A stretch of DNA of 13,716 nucleotides from JAAGZL01 sp050297535 (GTDB lineage Bacteria > Pseudomonadota > Gammaproteobacteria > Chromatiales > Chromatiaceae): the NCBI GenBank assembly GCA_050297535.1, contig JBNKSV010000050.1:1-13716 (forward strand), in the 5' to 3' direction. Every line of letters begins with the position of its first letter. Within the stretch, counting starts at the first letter, position 1. Below the pieces are notes generated by a model. That model made no database searches. It was not told where the DNA came from and worked only from the letters and a program-made list of their open reading frames with translations. A program made the translations under genes and the position numbers. Of the stretch, positions 5,767 to 13,716 are shown piece by piece.

Positions 5767-7752
5767 CTAAAACCCATAAGCTACACCGGCATAGAAGGTC
5801 CTGGGGCTGCCAACGGTGTTTGATCTTCCTGATGATCCGTAAGATACGCGTTCTGCGTATTTACGATCAGTCAGATTCAGTATGTGACCCCAGAACGACC
5901 AGTTGTTGTCCATGTCGTATGAAACTCTGAGATTGAACAGGTCTGGGCGTTTGGCCATGCCTTTAGGATCTGCGTTGTCGTTGCTGGTGTAATATTCACT
6001 GATGTGATTCCACTCCAGCTCCGCCTCCAGGTTGTGGATTGGCATCCAGGTGAGGCGGGCATCCAGATGATGCTTTGGAGATGCTGGCAGGGTGTTGCCG
6101 CTGTAAACCGTGGTTCCGGTGACAAAATCTATGTATTTGTTGTCCGCGTAGGTGTGGGTGATATCCAGACGCCAATGGTCGTTTATGCTGTAACCAATGG
6201 CGGATTCCAGACCCTGTACCCGCACCAGTCCGGCGTTTACATAGGTTTTTAAGGTGTCGTCGGCCACTAGCATGTCTTCGATATCGGTGCGGTATGCAGT
6301 TATGTCGTAGTTGAGCCGGTCATTAAACAGTCTGCCGCGCACGCCAATCTCGAAGTTCTCCGCCGTCTCCGGCAACAGATTCGGGTTGGGATTGTATTTA
6401 TTTGCACCATAACCACTGCCCACGAACAGATAGGTACGACTGGGCACCACAAAGCCCTGGCCATAGCCGAACCACAGGCTGTTGTTGTTGCCCAGGTCGA
6501 AGGTGATACCGGCCTTGGGACTCAGGTTGGAATAGGTTACCTCCTCATCATATTCGGTACTGCTCTGATTGCCTACCGCGGAATACTTGATGTGATCATG
6601 GCGCGCCCCCAGTGACAGGCGCATCCAGTCCAAAGGTGAGATCTCATACTGAAAGAATGGAGATGTAACCTCGGCCAACATATCCCACTCCTTGGAGATG
6701 CTGGAGCTGGTATTTGGGCCGGAATAACTTGTCTCATTGGTATCGCTATGCTGTAGATCAATACCAGCAACCAACTGGGAACGATAAAAATCAAAATCTC
6801 GTTTGAACATGCCAACCAGGTTCTGGTTGATCATATCTTTGGTGCTGAAGGTGGAGTTGTAGGAGGCCATTCCTTCGGAAAAGCCATCGCGATAACCATA
6901 GGATATTTCGATACTGGATTTGGAACTTAGGTCGAGCTCGTACTTGACGTTGGCGGTTTTTACAAGACCGGTGCTATAGGAATCGTAAGTCGATGCTTGT
7001 TGCCAATCAGCATCGAATTCTGCATCGCTTAGAGTACTAGGTTGTTCCTGATAGGTGTTGAGATATTCGGCTCTTACCGTAAGCGTGGAATAGTCATTTA
7101 TATCGAACACCATCTTACCGCTGGCTTGGTCGCGTTCGTTGGTGGTTCGATCCTGCCAACCCCTATAATCCAACTTGTTCACATCCAGAAAATATCCTAC
7201 CGGTCCTGAACTGCCTGCTGCGGAGACGCCACCACGGCCACGTCCGAACATACCAGCCTCGCCCCATACCTTGTACTCAGGATTAACAGGGGGTTTGCGC
7301 GTGATGACATTGATTACACCACCTACGGCATTACTACCGTACAGGGCGGATGCCGGGCCGCGAATGATCTCTACTCTCTCAATGTCTGAGGTGTTGATGT
7401 CTTCAAGGGAGCCGATGGTGCCGCTACCGAAGGAGGAACTGGTGGCCATGCCGTCGATCAGGTTGACCGTGTAGTTTTTGCCACCCATAGGGATGCGCAG
7501 GTTCCTGATCATGCTGTAACCTGGGATACGCTTAAGCAATTCTGTACGTGAATCAATAAATTTGACCGTATCCAGCTCTTTTGAATCTATGACGCTTACG
7601 CTCGCGGGAACCTCCTCAATCTTTTGCTCGGTGCGTCCCGCCGTAACCACTACCACACCTAGATATTCCGCGCTTGCTGTGGCTGGTATGACTATGCCGC
7701 TGGCCAGCAACAGGCTTTTGCGGGTTAAATCCCGCATGCTCTTTTTCCTCAT
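5767..7752 (-). CDS. TonB-dependent outer-membrane receptor
   Basis: A 661-aa outer-membrane beta-barrel transporter. It has a signal peptide (about 1-28, ending ATASA), a TonB-box-like stretch GVVVVTA (32-38), and a plug domain (about 41-150) with VPASVSVID, LKRIPGYSM, and the hallmark ERVEIIRGPASALYGSNAVGGVINV. A barrel of about 500 residues follows and closes with the terminal aromatic strand FYAGVAYGF. Family members import ferric siderophores, cobalamin or other metal chelates using TonB energy. Barrel sequence alone does not reveal the ligand. I chose ATG 7752 because GGGAG lies 8 nt upstream; ATG 7767 and 7737 are also in frame. Its promoter block is a near copy of that of the downstream cluster, so the two are probably co-regulated. 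No TonB/ExbBD or ABC importer genes are in the window. Confidence 0.95.
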   Translation of the reverse strand: MRKKSMRDLTRKSLLLASGIVIPATASAEYLGVVVVTAGRTEQKIEEVPASVSVIDSKELDTVKFIDSRTELLKRIPGYSMIRNLRIPMGGKNYTVNLIDGMATSSSFGSGTIGSLEDINTSDIERVEIIRGPASALYGSNAVGGVINVITRKPPVNPEYKVWGEAGMFGRGRGGVSAAGSSGPVGYFLDVNKLDYRGWQDRTTNERDQASGKMVFDINDYSTLTVRAEYLNTYQEQPSTLSDAEFDADWQQASTYDSYSTGLVKTANVKYELDLSSKSSIEISYGYRDGFSEGMASYNSTFSTKDMINQNLVGMFKRDFDFYRSQLVAGIDLQHSDTNETSYSGPNTSSSISKEWDMLAEVTSPFFQYEISPLDWMRLSLGARHDHIKYSAVGNQSSTEYDEEVTYSNLSPKAGITFDLGNNNSLWFGYGQGFVVPSRTYLFVGSGYGANKYNPNPNLLPETAENFEIGVRGRLFNDRLNYDITAYRTDIEDMLVADDTLKTYVNAGLVRVQGLESAIGYSINDHWRLDITHTYADNKYIDFVTGTTVYSGNTLPASPKHHLDARLTWMPIHNLEAELEWNHISEYYTSNDNADPKGMAKRPDLFNLRVSYDMDNNWSFWGHILNLTDRKYAERVSYGSSGRSNTVGSPRTFYAGVAYGF

Positions 7753-7840
7753 TATGAAAACTCCCATGTTCGTGCTGTGTTTTTTAAAGTTGTTATTCGG
7801 TGATTTACATCACTCTTTGAATATGGTGAAGCTACAACCC

Positions 7841-7870
7841 ACAATACATAAAAATATGATTAAAAATCAA
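7841..7870 (-). promoter_or_regulatory. Predicted promoter of the TonB receptor gene
   Basis: On the minus strand, TTGATT (7870-7865), 18 bp, and TATTGT (7846-7841) match the layout of the promoter at 5651-5622. The 48-bp block 7840-7887 matches 5621-5668 at 44 positions by eye. The predicted transcript start is near 7834, giving a leader of about 80 nt. Confidence 0.5.
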
Positions 7871-7873
7871 TAT

Positions 7874-7905
7874 GTTATTTCACACACTATAGTGTGTGAG
7901 ATGCC
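7874..7905. promoter_or_regulatory. Palindrome, putative regulator binding site (copy 2, one degenerate arm)
   Basis: GTTATTTCACACAC (7874-7887) is identical to the arm of copy 1. The spacer is TATA, and the other arm, GTGTGTGAGATGCC (7892-7905), matches 11 of 14 positions. The perfect arm faces the receptor promoter. The site lies between the receptor gene and the divergent gene at 8063 and could act on both. Confidence 0.75.
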
Positions 7906-8062
7906 ATGTTTTTGGAGTAAAAAATTGTGTGTTGGATGGCGTGGGCCGATTTGAGAATAAGGCTCATTTAGGGGGAGGTTGTCGCAGTTAAAGGGTTTGG
8001 CGTTGCTGCCGCTAACGTATCTACTGGCCGAACTTTTCAATACTTTAACTTGGGTGTAGGGG
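7906..8062. other. Non-coding stretch between the palindrome and the divergent gene
   Basis: Together with the receptor leader this makes a gene-free gap of about 310 bp (7753-8062). The receptor side holds the promoter and palindrome. The 7906-8062 side should hold the plus-strand promoter of the following gene, but I see no convincing -35/-10 pair, terminator or RNA structure. Confidence 0.5.
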
Positions 8063-8542
8063 ATGATAGCTGTTGAAGATAAAAAGATGATGGAAGTACT
8101 GGAAGAGTGTGCTGAGCAGTTGGAGCATCTCAACATGACCTACCCAAAACTTGCCAGTGAAGCATCGCATGAGGGTGTGCAGAAATGGCGCAAGATGAAA
8201 GGCGAGATTCACCTGGTCATGCAAGAGGCACAGAAGCGTCAGGGGGTTGAGTATGTGGTGGATTCCGGCAGGCTGGCAAAGGACTTGTTGGTATCGCACA
8301 GCATTGAAGAGACCTTGGACCTGTTGTTGAAAGATCATGGTATAGAAATGGATGTGAAGACTATGATCAAGATGGTTGGCAAGCAGGCTTATCTGGGTTC
8401 CCTGAGAAAAGAAGTAACCTTCCTCCATGCCAACGGTATATCCAATGAACAGATCTCAGAACTATGGAACGAGCTGGAACGTCCCGGTCCCAGTGGCGAT
8501 CCCTGGTGTAAAGAAACGGTAACTTTAGTTGGCGGTGGGTAG
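8063..8542 (+). CDS. Hypothetical 159-aa protein, family not recognised
   Basis: A complete open frame from ATG 8063 to TAG 8542. The in-frame stop at 8057-8059 means translation cannot start further upstream. AGGGG lies directly against the ATG, an unusually short spacing, so ATG 8087 or 8090 (residues 9 and 10) are possible starts. The protein is soluble and apparently mostly helical, rich in Glu, Lys and Met, with two cysteines (in LEECAEQ and DPWCKETV) and no signal peptide or membrane segment. The segment SNEQISELWNELERPGP could be a small helix pair, but I cannot call a DNA-binding fold. It is divergent from the receptor and faces copy 2 of the palindrome, so a regulatory or accessory role in that regulon is possible. 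No function is claimed. Confidence 0.75.
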   Translation: MIAVEDKKMMEVLEECAEQLEHLNMTYPKLASEASHEGVQKWRKMKGEIHLVMQEAQKRQGVEYVVDSGRLAKDLLVSHSIEETLDLLLKDHGIEMDVKTMIKMVGKQAYLGSLRKEVTFLHANGISNEQISELWNELERPGPSGDPWCKETVTLVGGG

Positions 8543-8755
8543 AACAATAATCGTCTTAACTCTCTTCCTCGCCTTTGCTTAAATCTATCTGTTCTATCCA
8601 GGACATTCTGTAGTTACATTCTGTTACAATTTTTCTCTTGTCTAAAAGTCCATCGATAGGTAGTTTTGCATAATATCAATGCCTGTGTTAAATCGTCTTG
8701 CGATTATTCGAATCTTGGGAACATCCTGTAGGTGTGTGAAATAACACAATAAAAT
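8543..8755. promoter_or_regulatory. Intergenic region before the RND operon, with weak promoter candidate
   Basis: A plausible promoter is TTGCAT (8666-8671), 17 bp, then TAAATC (8689-8694) preceded by an extended -10 TGT. The -10 is poor, so this is tentative. No hairpin with a U-tract separates the preceding gene, so read-through from 8063-8542 into the pump genes is possible. Confidence 0.3.
8732..8745 (+). promoter_or_regulatory. Half-site of the GTGTGTGAAATAAC motif before the RND operon (copy 3)
   Basis: GTGTGTGAAATAAC is identical over 14 bp to one arm of the palindromes at 5655 and 7874. No matching opposite arm lies upstream of it. It ends 10 bp before the ATG of the adaptor gene, covering the place where a ribosome binding site would be; no clear Shine-Dalgarno is seen there. 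A chance 14-bp match in a window of this size is improbable, but function is unproven. Confidence 0.55.
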
Positions 8756-10024
8756 ATGAACCTTCCACAATTTAAACTGGACTATCGGAAATATCTTCCG
8801 TTATATCTGCTGGCGTTTTTTGTATTTGTCGCATTGCTTCTGGTGCTTTTTAAGCCTGGGGCTGAGAAACATAATATGCCGCCGGCTCCAGCTATCTCTG
8901 TAGAAACGCTTACCGTCGTTCCTCAAAAGTACAGGGTAATGATTAGCTCTTTTGGTCGTGTAGAACCACGCATTCAAGGTCAGTTGGTGGCGCAGGTGTC
9001 GGGCCAGATTATAGAAGTTAGTCCCAATTTTCGTGACGGCGGCTTTTTTGAGCAGGGAGAGGTGTTGGTCAAGATAGATCCACGCGACTACGAGATTCAG
9101 GTGGATATTGCGGCCGCCGAACTGGCGGACGCCAAGGTTAATTATGCCGAACAGCAGGTGCTTGCCGATCAGGCGGTCAATGATAGAAGAAATCTGCGAA
9201 GTAAGGGGCCAGTCACCGATTTTGCACTCAATATCCCGCAACTGGCGGCGGCCAAATCAAAGATTGGTGCAGCGGAGGCGAAGCTAAAACAGGCAAGGTT
9301 GGATGTGGAGCGCACTCAGATACGCGCTCCTTATGCGGGTCGTATTCTCTCCAAGAGCGTGGATATAGGCGATGTGATTTCTGCCAATACCAGTCTAGCT
9401 AAGATCTATGCTATTGATTATGTCGAGGTACGCTTGCCGATCAAAAACAGTGAACTACCATTTATTATTTTACCTGAACATCCTTCGAACAAGGATAATG
9501 GCGGCGAGGGTTTACCCAAGGCCAGGATCATAAACAGTCTGGGTGAGAAGCCTCAGTCCTGGTCGGCCATTCTGGTGCGCACGGCTGGTGCAATAGATGA
9601 ACAGAGTCAGCAGCTTAATATAACCGCTCAAATCAGTGCGCCTTACTCGCAACCCAACAAAGAGCTACGCCCACTGAAGATCGGTCAGTATGTGACTGCC
9701 GAGATTGAGGGTAAAACTGTTGAAAGCGCAATCGTCATTCCTAATGCTGCTATCTACCAGGGTAGTTATGTCTACCTGTACAAAGATGGTGTGCTGGAGC
9801 GCAGAGAGATAGAGATTTCCTGGCAGGGCAGCAAAGAGGCATTGATCAAACGGGGGATAGTGGGAGGAGATCAGCTGGTTCTGACGCCATTAGGCAGGGT
9901 TAGCACCGGTACCCCGGTAAAAAAATTGGCGCCTGGCAATAAGACTATGGAAAAGCGTGGAACTGGTGCCGGTATGGATAAGGTACGCGCAGACAAATCG
10001 CGCAAATCGAGTATGCAGAAATGA
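8756..10024 (+). CDS. RND efflux periplasmic adaptor (membrane fusion protein, HlyD/AcrA family)
   Basis: A 422-aa adaptor that links an inner-membrane RND pump to an outer-membrane channel. A single N-terminal membrane anchor (about 14-32) replaces the lipobox seen in AcrA. The lipoyl half-motif GQLVAQVSGQIIEVSPNFRD (75-94) is followed by GEVLVKIDPRDYEIQV. A helical hairpin spans about 110-185, the second lipoyl half is TQIRAPYAGRILSKSVDIGD (187-206), and beta-barrel and membrane-proximal domains follow. The C-terminal tail is basic (KRGTGAGMDKVRADKSRK). The stop overlaps the pump start as ATGA, so the two are coupled. No outer-membrane factor gene is adjacent, so an unlinked TolC-like channel is presumably used. 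The start lacks a clear Shine-Dalgarno, but the anchor requires a start here. Confidence 0.93.
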   Translation: MNLPQFKLDYRKYLPLYLLAFFVFVALLLVLFKPGAEKHNMPPAPAISVETLTVVPQKYRVMISSFGRVEPRIQGQLVAQVSGQIIEVSPNFRDGGFFEQGEVLVKIDPRDYEIQVDIAAAELADAKVNYAEQQVLADQAVNDRRNLRSKGPVTDFALNIPQLAAAKSKIGAAEAKLKQARLDVERTQIRAPYAGRILSKSVDIGDVISANTSLAKIYAIDYVEVRLPIKNSELPFIILPEHPSNKDNGGEGLPKARIINSLGEKPQSWSAILVRTAGAIDEQSQQLNITAQISAPYSQPNKELRPLKIGQYVTAEIEGKTVESAIVIPNAAIYQGSYVYLYKDGVLERREIEISWQGSKEALIKRGIVGGDQLVLTPLGRVSTGTPVKKLAPGNKTMEKRGTGAGMDKVRADKSRKSSMQK

Positions 10025-13000
10025 TAGCCTGGTTTGCGCGCAATCACGTCGCGGCCAATCTGTTGATGTTCAGCCTGCTGGTGGTAGGGCTGTTTTCACT
10101 CTCAGAACGGATCCCGCTGGAGGTGTTTCCCGACATAACCCTAGAACAGGTTACTGTCAGTATCTCTCTGCGTGGATCAACCCCGGAAGATGCCGAACAG
10201 AGCGTCGCCATCCTGGTTGAGGAGGCGGTGCAGGATTTGGAGGGTATTGATGAGATAACCAGCACCTCTTCTGAGGGTTCCGCCCGCATAGACATAGAGA
10301 TTGATCCCAGTTATGACCCCAGGGAACTGTTATCCGACATTAAAAGCCGGGTGGATGCCATCAACAACTTTCCTGGCGAGGCGGAAAAGCCGGTTATAAG
10401 CCTGACCACTAGGCGCCGTGAGGTTATCTCCGTTGCCATAGCTGGACCCTATTCAGAGAAAGAGATCCGCGCCATGGCGGAACAGGTACGGGATGATCTG
10501 TTGCGTGTCCCAGGTATCACTCAGGCCGACCTGGATTCGGTACGCGACTACGAGATTGCCATAGAGGTATCGGAAAATCGCCTGCGCCAATATGGGGTCT
10601 CGCTTAAGCAGGTGGCGGACACCATAGCCAAGAGCGCCCAAGATATATCTGCGGGCACAATTAAGGCCGACGGTGGTGAGATCCTCATTCGTTCTAAGGG
10701 TAAGGCCTATGACCGCGAACAGTTTGAGAGCATCGTAGTCCTAACCCGTCCTGATGGCAGCAAGGTGCAGGTCAGGGATATTGCACGCGTATATGATGGC
10801 TTTGAGGAGACCGTGCTGCGCAGCCGCTTCAATGGCCAGATGGCGGCGTTTGTGGATATATATCGGGTGGGAGACCAGAGTGCGATAGATGTGGCCGATA
10901 AGGTGAAGGAGTATGTGGCAAGCCGTCAGGCCGGTCTGCCTAAGGGAGTGGAGTTGTCGGTGTGGCGTGACCGTTCCCTGATAGTGAAAAAGCGCCTCCA
11001 GACCCTGACCAGCAATGCGATCCAGGGCGGTGTATTGGTGCTGCTTCTGCTCACCCTGTTTCTGCGCCCGTACATCGCCTTCTGGGTGTTTATCGGTATC
11101 CCGGTGAGCTTTATGGGCGCGTTTGTGTCCATGTCCTATTTCGGCATAAGCCTGAATATGGTGAGCCTGTTCGCATTTCTGTTGGTGTTAGGTATCGTGG
11201 TGGATGACGCCATTGTTACCGGTGAGAACGTATACACCCACCTGCGTAATTCGGAGAACGGCCTGGATGCGGCCATCAACGGCACCAAGGAGGTGGCCAT
11301 TCCGGTTACCTTCGGTGTGTTGACAACCGTTGCTGCGTTTATCCCCTTGGCATTCGTTGAGGGCGTGCGCGGGGAGCTGTTTGTCCAGATTCCAATAGTG
11401 GTGGTTCCGATCCTCCTGTTTTCCCTGATTGAATCCAAGTTCGTATTGCCAGCACACCTGAAGCATATAAAGTTGCGTTCCAAGAGTCAGAGCAATAGTA
11501 AGTTAGAACGCTTTCAGGTCAAGTTTGCAGATGGCTTTGAGCAGGCTGTACTGAAGTACTACAGACCGATCCTGAAGATCGTGTTGGATAACAAATGGAG
11601 TACTGTGGTTGCTTTTACCGGTGTTCTGCTGCTTATGGTTATGTTGGTCGTGACCGGATACACCAGATTCACCTTCATGCCCAGGGTGCAGAGTGAGGTG
11701 GCTCGGGTCACGCTGACCATGCCTGCGGGTACGGTGTTCGAGGTTACTGACAACTATGTAAAGAAGATTACCGATGCCGCCTTCGTTCTGAAAAAGAAGT
11801 ACCATGATGAAGACGAGGGCGATCTTATCCTGGATATCCAGTCGACCACCGGTGGTTCCAGTTCTAATACCGGACGAGTAATGATAGAGACGGTGCCGCC
11901 GGAGGATCGTAAATCCCAGATCACCAGTTCTGAGCTGGTGCGGGAGTGGCGAAAGATGATCGGTGTTCTGCCAGGAGTGGAGTCGCTAAACTTTAGGGCC
12001 GAGATCATGCATGGTGGCGATCCAATAGACATCCAGTTCTTTGGTGGTGAACTGTCTACACTCTCCGAGGTTGCGGATAAGATGAAGACCTACCTGCACC
12101 AATTCCCCGAGGTGTTCGATATACAAGACAGCCTATCAGACGGTAAAGAAGAGTTGCTGGTGGAACTTAAACCAGAGGCCTATGCCCTAGGCTTTACCCG
12201 TTCCGATGTTTTAAACCAGATACGCAATGGTTTTTTTGGTTATCAGGTGCAGCGCATTCAGCGTGGACGTGACGATATTCGGGTAATGGTGCGTTTCCCG
12301 GAATCGGAAAGAAAATCTGTCTTTAATCTGGTTGATCAGCGCGTTACCAATAGCGAAGGGCAGAGCGTTCCGCTAGGGCAGATAGTTGAGCTAAAACCGG
12401 GCAAGAGTCCAACCTCTATTATTCGCATCAATAGGTACCGCACGGTTAAGGTTACGGCGGATGTGAATAAGGAAAGGGCCAACATGACCCTGATCCAAGA
12501 GGATTTGAACAGATACGCAAACCAACTGGTGGCCAAGTATCCAGGTGTTAGTTTTAAATTTGCCGGTGAGGCGGAAGAGCAGGAGGAGTCGTTTCGGTCG
12601 ATAGCATTCGGCCTAGTGATAGTGTTGTTTGTCATTTATGCCTTGCTGGCCATACCATTTAAGTCCTATGCGCAGCCCTTTATTGTTATGTCGGTCATAC
12701 CGTTTGGCATCATAGGAGCCCTGGGTGGCCATTGGATAATGGGGATCGATCTGACTATGCCTAGTCTGTTGGGATTGATGGCTCTGGTCGGTATCGTGGT
12801 CAATGATAGTCTGGTGTTGGTGGACTATATCAATAAGCATAGAGAGGATATGGGGCTGAGAGATGCCATTCTCACTGCAGGCGCAGCCCGCTTTCGTCCG
12901 GTGATGCTGACCTCTCTCACCACCTTTATTGGATTGATGCCGCTGCTGTATGAGCAGTCCACCCAGGCTCAGTTTCTGATACCTATGGCCGTATCTCTCG

Positions 13001-13146
13001 GTTTCGGCGTGCTGTTTGCCACCTTCATCACCATGTTGTTGGTACCGGTTAACTATGTGCTGATGGAGAATGGTAAAAACATAATGGGTGATTTTATACG
13101 CGCCAGGGTGCGCGCTATTGTGAGTAAGATAGATGCGGAAAAGTGA
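10021..13146 (+). CDS. RND-family efflux pump inner-membrane permease
   Basis: A 1041-aa permease of full RND length with the expected layout: TM1 near the N-terminus (ANLLMFSLLVVGLFSL), a large periplasmic porter/docking loop, TM2-6, a second loop and TM7-12. Proton-relay acidic residues in TM4 are present in GIVVDDAIVTGENVY (D395, D396). The equivalent TM10 region reads GIVVNDSLVLVDY (N928, D929) and lacks the Lys seen in AcrB, as in several AcrB-distant exporters. It follows the adaptor with a 4-bp overlap; the O-methyltransferase starts 7 bp after its stop. Such pumps export drugs, lipids, dyes or metabolites. The HAE1-like character argues against a CzcA-type metal pump, but the substrate is unknown. 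Confidence 0.95.
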   Translation: MIAWFARNHVAANLLMFSLLVVGLFSLSERIPLEVFPDITLEQVTVSISLRGSTPEDAEQSVAILVEEAVQDLEGIDEITSTSSEGSARIDIEIDPSYDPRELLSDIKSRVDAINNFPGEAEKPVISLTTRRREVISVAIAGPYSEKEIRAMAEQVRDDLLRVPGITQADLDSVRDYEIAIEVSENRLRQYGVSLKQVADTIAKSAQDISAGTIKADGGEILIRSKGKAYDREQFESIVVLTRPDGSKVQVRDIARVYDGFEETVLRSRFNGQMAAFVDIYRVGDQSAIDVADKVKEYVASRQAGLPKGVELSVWRDRSLIVKKRLQTLTSNAIQGGVLVLLLLTLFLRPYIAFWVFIGIPVSFMGAFVSMSYFGISLNMVSLFAFLLVLGIVVDDAIVTGENVYTHLRNSENGLDAAINGTKEVAIPVTFGVLTTVAAFIPLAFVEGVRGELFVQIPIVVVPILLFSLIESKFVLPAHLKHIKLRSKSQSNSKLERFQVKFADGFEQAVLKYYRPILKIVLDNKWSTVVAFTGVLLLMVMLVVTGYTRFTFMPRVQSEVARVTLTMPAGTVFEVTDNYVKKITDAAFVLKKKYHDEDEGDLILDIQSTTGGSSSNTGRVMIETVPPEDRKSQITSSELVREWRKMIGVLPGVESLNFRAEIMHGGDPIDIQFFGGELSTLSEVADKMKTYLHQFPEVFDIQDSLSDGKEELLVELKPEAYALGFTRSDVLNQIRNGFFGYQVQRIQRGRDDIRVMVRFPESERKSVFNLVDQRVTNSEGQSVPLGQIVELKPGKSPTSIIRINRYRTVKVTADVNKERANMTLIQEDLNRYANQLVAKYPGVSFKFAGEAEEQEESFRSIAFGLVIVLFVIYALLAIPFKSYAQPFIVMSVIPFGIIGALGGHWIMGIDLTMPSLLGLMALVGIVVNDSLVLVDYINKHREDMGLRDAILTAGAARFRPVMLTSLTTFIGLMPLLYEQSTQAQFLIPMAVSLGFGVLFATFITMLLVPVNYVLMENGKNIMGDFIRARVRAIVSKIDAEK

Positions 13147-13153
13147 TATCCAA

Positions 13154-13716
13154 ATGTCGAAAGGCTTGTATGATTATTTGCTCTCCGTGTCGCTGCGTGA
13201 ACACCCGGTGTTGTCCGCGTTACGCAAAGAGACGGATAAAGACCCTAACTCCGTCATGCAGATCCCGCCAGAGCAGGGGCAGTTCATGGCGTTGCTGGTG
13301 AAGATGTTAGGTGCTCGCAAGACCCTGGAGATTGGAACCTATACTGGATACAGCGCTCTCTCGGTCGCCTTGGCGCTGCCGGATGATGGATTGGTTGTGG
13401 CTTGTGACTCCCATGTGGAATGGACCAATGTTGCCAGACGTTATTGGAAACAGGCAGGAGTGGATCACAAGATTGATCTGCGAATTGCCCCGGCAATGGA
13501 AACTCTGGATGCGCTACTGAATGATGGTCAGGCCGGAAGTTTCGACATGGCGTTTATAGATGCGGACAAGATCAACTACGACGGCTATTACGAACGATCA
13601 CTGCAGTTGCTTCGATCAGGTGGGTTGATAGCGCTGGATAACGTCTTGCTCTTTGGCTCGGTTGCTGATCCCGATGCCCTGGATGAGCGGATGCGGGAGC
13701 GAATATCATCCACCAG
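13154..13716 (+). CDS. SAM-dependent O-methyltransferase (family 3, CCoAMT/COMT-like), truncated by window edge
   Basis: I read this from ATG 13154; it stays open to the right edge (187 codons of an expected ~215-225). MQIPPEQGQFMALLVKMLGARKTL precedes the SAM-binding motif I, EIGTYTGYSAL (59-69). VVACD carries the acidic residue that binds the ribose of SAM. FDMAFIDADKINYDGYYE (132-149) is the metal/substrate-site motif of this family, and GGLIALDNVLLFGSV follows. Family members methylate catechol-type hydroxyls or other small molecules with a divalent metal. Its start is only 7 bp after the pump stop, so it is probably in the same transcript. No strong Shine-Dalgarno is visible. Confidence 0.92.
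   Translation, partial: MSKGLYDYLLSVSLREHPVLSALRKETDKDPNSVMQIPPEQGQFMALLVKMLGARKTLEIGTYTGYSALSVALALPDDGLVVACDSHVEWTNVARRYWKQAGVDHKIDLRIAPAMETLDALLNDGQAGSFDMAFIDADKINYDGYYERSLQLLRSGGLIALDNVLLFGSVADPDALDERMRERISST

Noticed and set aside
10021..13146. Heavy-metal (CzcA-type) RND pump
   Set aside because: The TM4 motif GIVVDDAIV and overall layout fit the hydrophobe/amphiphile exporter group better; no metal-site motif recognised.

Overview
The window looks like chromosomal DNA from a gammaproteobacterium (possibly another proteobacterium). The basis is a TonB-dependent outer-membrane receptor, an RND efflux pair, proteobacterial-style Shine-Dalgarno sites, an IS110-family element, and CCCCTCTCCCC/GGGG hairpin repeats of a kind common in beta/gamma genomes. 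Species cannot be fixed from the sequence. No rRNA, tRNA or CRISPR array was seen.

Layout. (1) 1-~521: the left end of an IS110-family insertion sequence (IS1111-like), with the transposase running off the window. (2) 558-5508, minus strand: a five-gene cluster, read from high to low coordinates. It encodes a His-rich periplasmic membrane-anchored protein (DUF4198-like), a NapH/NosR-type polyferredoxin membrane protein, a single-subunit 2-hydroxyacyl-CoA-dehydratase-D/double-cubane-cluster protein, its BadF/HgdC-type ATPase activator, and a CcdA/DsbD-like membrane protein. The first three genes overlap in series, and so do the last two. A 228-bp array of GC-rich hairpins separates the dehydratase-like gene from its activator. 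(3) 5767-7752, minus strand: a TonB-dependent receptor just upstream. (4) 8063-8542, plus strand: an unrecognised 159-aa protein, divergent from the receptor. (5) 8756-13146, plus strand: an RND periplasmic adaptor and inner-membrane pump overlapping by ATGA. (6) 13154-end: a truncated SAM-dependent O-methyltransferase.

How it may work together. The receptor and the five-gene cluster each start from a near-identical promoter block: a 14-bp-arm inverted repeat GTTATTTCACACAC-N4-GTGTGTGAAATAAC, then a conserved -35/-10 region. This strongly suggests one regulon. A third, half-site copy lies just before the RND adaptor. The gene content suggests uptake of a ligand or metal chelate by the receptor and periplasmic handling by the His-rich protein. 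Electrons would then pass through the polyferredoxin to an ATP-driven very-low-potential reductase (activator plus double-cubane-type protein). The CcdA-like protein may add a thiol or maturation function. The substrate is unknown. The receptor-to-reductase linkage is the main candidate for an undescribed system here.
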